64,000 nt of DNA. It comes from Thiocapsa rosea. GTDB lineage: Bacteria; Pseudomonadota; Gammaproteobacteria; Chromatiales; Chromatiaceae. This document shows, in pieces, positions 61,138 to 64,000 of this stretch. The translations under genes and the position numbers were made by a program. The stretch spans positions 2,708,501-2,772,500 of the forward strand of contig NZ_RBXL01000001.1 of assembly GCF_003634315.1 (NCBI RefSeq). The letters are read 5' to 3'. The stretch's first letter is position 1. Each line of letters opens with the position of its first letter. Below the pieces are notes generated by a model. That model was not told the DNA's origin. It saw nothing but the letters and a program-made list of their open reading frames with translations, and ran no database searches.

Positions 61138-63168
61138 ATGTCGTCCGATGTGCTGCTCGAGGTCTCGGGGCTGACGACGCTGCTCGGGGATGCCGCGCGC
61201 CCGGTGCGGGTCGTCGACGGGATCGACCTGACCATTCGCCGTGGCGAGACCTTCGTGCTGCTCGGTGAATCCGGCTGCGGCAAGTCCATGACGGCGCTCT
61301 CGCTGATGCGGCTCCTGCCGCCGTCCGGACGGGTCACGGCGGGCGCGGTGCACTTGGCCGGAACCGACCTGCTGCGCCTGACCGAGGCCGAGATGCGCGG
61401 GGTCCGCGGCGGGCGTATGGCGATGATCTTCCAGGAGCCGCAAACCTCGCTCAACCCCGTGATGAGCGTCGGCGACCAGATCGCCGAGGCGGTCCGGGTT
61501 CACGAGGGCGGCTCGCGCGATCGCACTCCGGCGCGTGTCGTGGAGCTGATGCGCGCGGTCGGTATCCCGGATCCGGCCCGACGGGTCGAGGAATACCCGC
61601 ATCAGCTCTCGGGCGGCATGAAGCAGCGCATCATGATCGCCATGGCCTTGGCAGGCGATCCGCAGCTCCTGATCGCCGACGAGCCGACCACCGCGCTGGA
61701 TGTCACCATTCAGGCCCAAGTCCTGCGGTTGCTGAAGGATCTTCAGGCGAAGACCGGCATGGCCGTGCTCCTCATCACCCACGATCTCGGCGTGGTCGCC
61801 GAGACGGCGGACCGTTTGGCCGTGATGTATGCGGGCCAGATCCTGGAGACCGCGACGACCGAGGCGTTCTTCGCCGCGCCGGCGCATCCCTATAGCCGCC
61901 GCTTGATGGAGAGCCTGCCCGGCGCGGCCAAACGCAGTGCGCGTCTGGCCGTGATTCCGGGGCGCGTTCCGCATCTGGATCAGGCGTTCGTCGGATGTCG
62001 GTTCGCCGAGCGCTGTGATGCGGTCATGCCGCGGTGTCGTGATCAAGCGCCCGTCTGGCGCGACCTGGAGACCGGGCAGGGCGTGCGCTGTCACCTGTGG
62101 GACGAGGACGACGGGCAGCCCGAGGGCTTGACGCACGGGATCCGGGATCCGGTTGTTGTTCCGCCATCGGTCCCGGAGGCCCCGACGGATCCCGGCGCAG
62201 CCCTTTCCCCCATGCTGCAGGTCCGGGATCTCGAGGTCCACTTCCCGATCCACGACGGCGTCTTCCGGCGTGTCGTCGGGCAGGTGCGCGCCGTCGACGG
62301 CCTGACCTTCGACCTGACCCCGGGCCGCACCTTGGCCTTGGTCGGGGAGTCCGGCTGCGGCAAGACGACCGCCGGCAAGGGCATCCTGCAGCTGACGACG
62401 CCAACCGGCGGCTCGATCCGTTATCGGGGAGAGGAGCTGACGGGGCTAGGGCATCGCCGGATGCGTCCCTTCCGCAAGGATCTTCAGATCATCTTCCAGG
62501 ACCCCTACGCGGCGATGAATCCGCGCATGTTGGTCGGCGATCTGATCGGCGAGGGCCTCCAGGCGCTCGGAATCGAGCGCAGTCGGGCGGGGCGGATGCG
62601 GCGCGTGGTCGAGCTGCTCGATCTGGTCGGCATGGACGCCGATGCCGTCGAGCGCTACCCGCACGAGTTCTCCGGCGGGCAGCGTCAGCGCATCTGTATC
62701 GCCCGCGCGCTCGCGGTCGAGCCCAAGCTCATCGTCTGCGACGAGCCGACCAGTGCGCTGGACGTCTCGGTCCAGGCTCAGATCCTCAACCTGCTGAAGG
62801 ATCTTCAGGATCGTCTCGGGCTCGCCTATCTCTTCATCACCCACGACATCTCGGTGGTGGCCTATCTGGCGCATGAGGTGGCGGTCATGTATCTCGGGCG
62901 TGTCGTCGAGCGGGGGCGGGTCGATGAGGTCCTCGATGACCCGCGCCATCCCTATACGCGCGCGCTGCTCTCGGCGGTGCCCGTCATCGATCCGGAGAAG
63001 CGGCGCACGGTGATTCGTCTTGAAGGCGACATGCCCTCGCCGAGCAACCCGCCTTCGGGCTGCTACTTTCACCCGCGCTGCCCGGAGGCGGTTGCGGCCT
63101 GTGCGCAGTCGTATCCGCAGGAGACGCGTCTGAGCGAGACCCGTCTTGTCCATTGTCTGCGGGTCTGA
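61138..63168 (+). CDS. Fused double ATP-binding protein of peptide ABC transporter (YejF-like)
   Basis: This is a 676-aa protein with two complete ABC ATPase modules in one chain. The first has [15 protein letters not shown] and [12 protein letters not shown], and the second [16 protein letters not shown] and [12 protein letters not shown]. Both carry C-terminal oligopeptide/dipeptide domains with cysteine pairs (CRFAERC and [10 protein letters not shown]). The fused arrangement and gene order match yejF. ATG 61138 is used. Confidence 0.94.
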   Translation: MSSDVLLEVSGLTTLLGDAARPVRVVDGIDLTIRRGETFVLLGESGCGKSMTALSLMRLLPPSGRVTAGAVHLAGTDLLRLTEAEMRGVRGGRMAMIFQEPQTSLNPVMSVGDQIAEAVRVHEGGSRDRTPARVVELMRAVGIPDPARRVEEYPHQLSGGMKQRIMIAMALAGDPQLLIADEPTTALDVTIQAQVLRLLKDLQAKTGMAVLLITHDLGVVAETADRLAVMYAGQILETATTEAFFAAPAHPYSRRLMESLPGAAKRSARLAVIPGRVPHLDQAFVGCRFAERCDAVMPRCRDQAPVWRDLETGQGVRCHLWDEDDGQPEGLTHGIRDPVVVPPSVPEAPTDPGAALSPMLQVRDLEVHFPIHDGVFRRVVGQVRAVDGLTFDLTPGRTLALVGESGCGKTTAGKGILQLTTPTGGSIRYRGEELTGLGHRRMRPFRKDLQIIFQDPYAAMNPRMLVGDLIGEGLQALGIERSRAGRMRRVVELLDLVGMDADAVERYPHEFSGGQRQRICIARALAVEPKLIVCDEPTSALDVSVQAQILNLLKDLQDRLGLAYLFITHDISVVAYLAHEVAVMYLGRVVERGRVDEVLDDPRHPYTRALLSAVPVIDPEKRRTVIRLEGDMPSPSNPPSGCYFHPRCPEAVAACAQSYPQETRLSETRLVHCLRV

Positions 63169-63258
63169 TGCGAACAGCGCCACCTCTTGTGTTGAAGGCC
63201 CGCGCGCCGTATGGTTTTGTTACTCCAGTTGGATCCGTGCGCGGCGAGTCCGTTCGCA

Positions 63259-64000
63259 ATGAGCAAAGCGAAGCAAATCCTCTGCATCGACCCCGAACCC
63301 TCGGATCTTCGCATCGCAGCACTCCTCAACCGTAAGGGCATCGCGGTCGATCTGACCGAGGTCTCCACGCGCGAAAGCCTGCGCAGCGCCCTGGAGCGGC
63401 CGAATTGGTGGGATCTGATCTTGTGCGACGGCGAGAGCGTCGAGGGTCTCGGTGTGGAGGCCGCTATCCTGCCTTTTCGGGACGAGCTGGATGCCTCTTT
63501 GGTCCTTGTGAAGGCGGTCGAAAGTCCGTTGAGTGTGCAACAGGGTCATCGTCTCGGCGCCGCAGACTTGGTCGTGCGCGACGAGATCGAGCACCTTCTG
63601 GTGGTGTGCGAGCGCGAGCTGCAGAGCTGCGCCCTTCGCAAGGAGTTACGTGCTCTACGCCGCACGGCGGGGCTCCTCGATCAGGCTGCCCCGCGGTCGG
63701 TCGTGCTGGCGACGATCCATGACTTGAGTCGCAGTGCGCGCCCGGACAAGGAGGGTGTGCAGCGCAACGGCGCGGCGCTCGGCGCAAGCCCGGCTGACGA
63801 TCAGACCCGTATCCGTGCGCTGATCGATGCAGGCGGGCTCACGCTCGAATTTCAACCGATCATCTCGCTGAGCACGCACGAAGAGCATCGAAGCATGTTC
63901 GAGACCTTGGTGCGTCTCAAGGACGACACCGGCAAACTGCTGATGCCCGCTGAATTTCTGCCCGTCCTGGCATCTGCCGGATGGATGACCAAGATCGACC
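63259..64000 (+). CDS. REC/EAL-domain protein, FimX-like, cut by window edge
   Basis: The open frame starts at ATG 63259 with MSKAKQILCIDPEPSDL and continues past the end of the window (247 codons seen). The N-terminal region resembles a receiver domain (ILCIDPEPSD, WDLILCDGES). The last part starts an EAL domain: LEFQPIISLS then ETLVRLKDDTG. The signature residues read ETL rather than EAL. FimX proteins share a degenerate EAL and a degenerate receiver. No GGDEF signature is seen in the visible part. A role in c-di-GMP sensing for twitching motility is inference. Confidence 0.7.
   Translation, partial: MSKAKQILCIDPEPSDLRIAALLNRKGIAVDLTEVSTRESLRSALERPNWWDLILCDGESVEGLGVEAAILPFRDELDASLVLVKAVESPLSVQQGHRLGAADLVVRDEIEHLLVVCERELQSCALRKELRALRRTAGLLDQAAPRSVVLATIHDLSRSARPDKEGVQRNGAALGASPADDQTRIRALIDAGGLTLEFQPIISLSTHEEHRSMFETLVRLKDDTGKLLMPAEFLPVLASAGWMTKID

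Overview
The window reads as a chromosomal segment of a GC-rich gammaproteobacterium. The best fit I can infer from protein flavour and gene order is a purple sulfur bacterium of the Chromatiaceae (Thiocapsa/Thiocystis/Allochromatium-like). This is an inference: no photosynthesis, sulfur-oxidation or rRNA gene is present to confirm it. Several gene orders are classic gammaproteobacterial ones: glrK-lipoprotein-glrR, murJ-ribF-ileS-lspA near rpsT, surE-pcm-nlpD-rpoS, ccoNOQP-ccoGHIS, and tig-clpP-clpX-lon-hupB-tRNA-ppiD.

Layout. Positions 1-3.7 kb hold a GlrK/GlrR-type two-component operon with a lipoprotein between kinase and regulator. Positions 3.7-8.7 kb are the most accessory-looking part: a MazEF module, simple-sequence arrays, a secreted fibronectin-type-III protein, an M14-family (succinylglutamate desuccinylase/aspartoacylase-like) hydrolase and a RelE/NadS-type toxin-antitoxin pair. 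A 77-bp sequence present in two inverted copies brackets the FN3 and hydrolase genes. Positions 8.65-15.8 kb form a leftward cell-envelope/translation cluster (rimK, lspA, ileS, ribF, murJ). Positions 16-21.7 kb carry a glycine-zipper lipoprotein, a HepT/MntA toxin-antitoxin pair, rpsT, lgt, a GH17-like secreted glycosidase and an Smr protein. Positions 22-25.6 kb are the stationary-phase operon surE-pcm-nlpD-rpoS.

Positions 25.8-34.6 kb encode the cbb3-type high-affinity oxidase (ccoNOQP) and its assembly set (ccoGHIS), preceded by a near-consensus FNR/Anr site. An uncatalogued 48-aa membrane peptide follows ccoP. Positions 34.8-43.1 kb contain a frameshifted gamma-carbonic-anhydrase-like gene, phosphoglucomutase, htpG, adk, a thioredoxin, a DUF1249 protein, an isolated iscR and prmB. 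Positions 43.3-46.2 kb hold hemN and an acyl-CoA synthetase. Positions 46.4-56.2 kb are the protein quality-control cluster (tig, clpP, clpX, lon, hupB, tRNA-Val, tRNA-Asp, ppiD) with fabI convergent. Positions 56.5-63.2 kb are a complete YejABEF-like peptide ABC transporter, and the right edge cuts a FimX-like REC/EAL protein.

The signals least explained by ordinary genes are repeats. There is a family of 84-88 bp elements with 10-13 bp terminal inverted repeats (TAAACCGCG.. type) placed inside or beside the surE and cco operons. Heptamer tandem arrays lie at operon ends, and the inverted 77-bp pair differs mainly at synonymous codon positions. I found no CRISPR array, prophage, intact insertion sequence or clearly novel multi-gene defence system.
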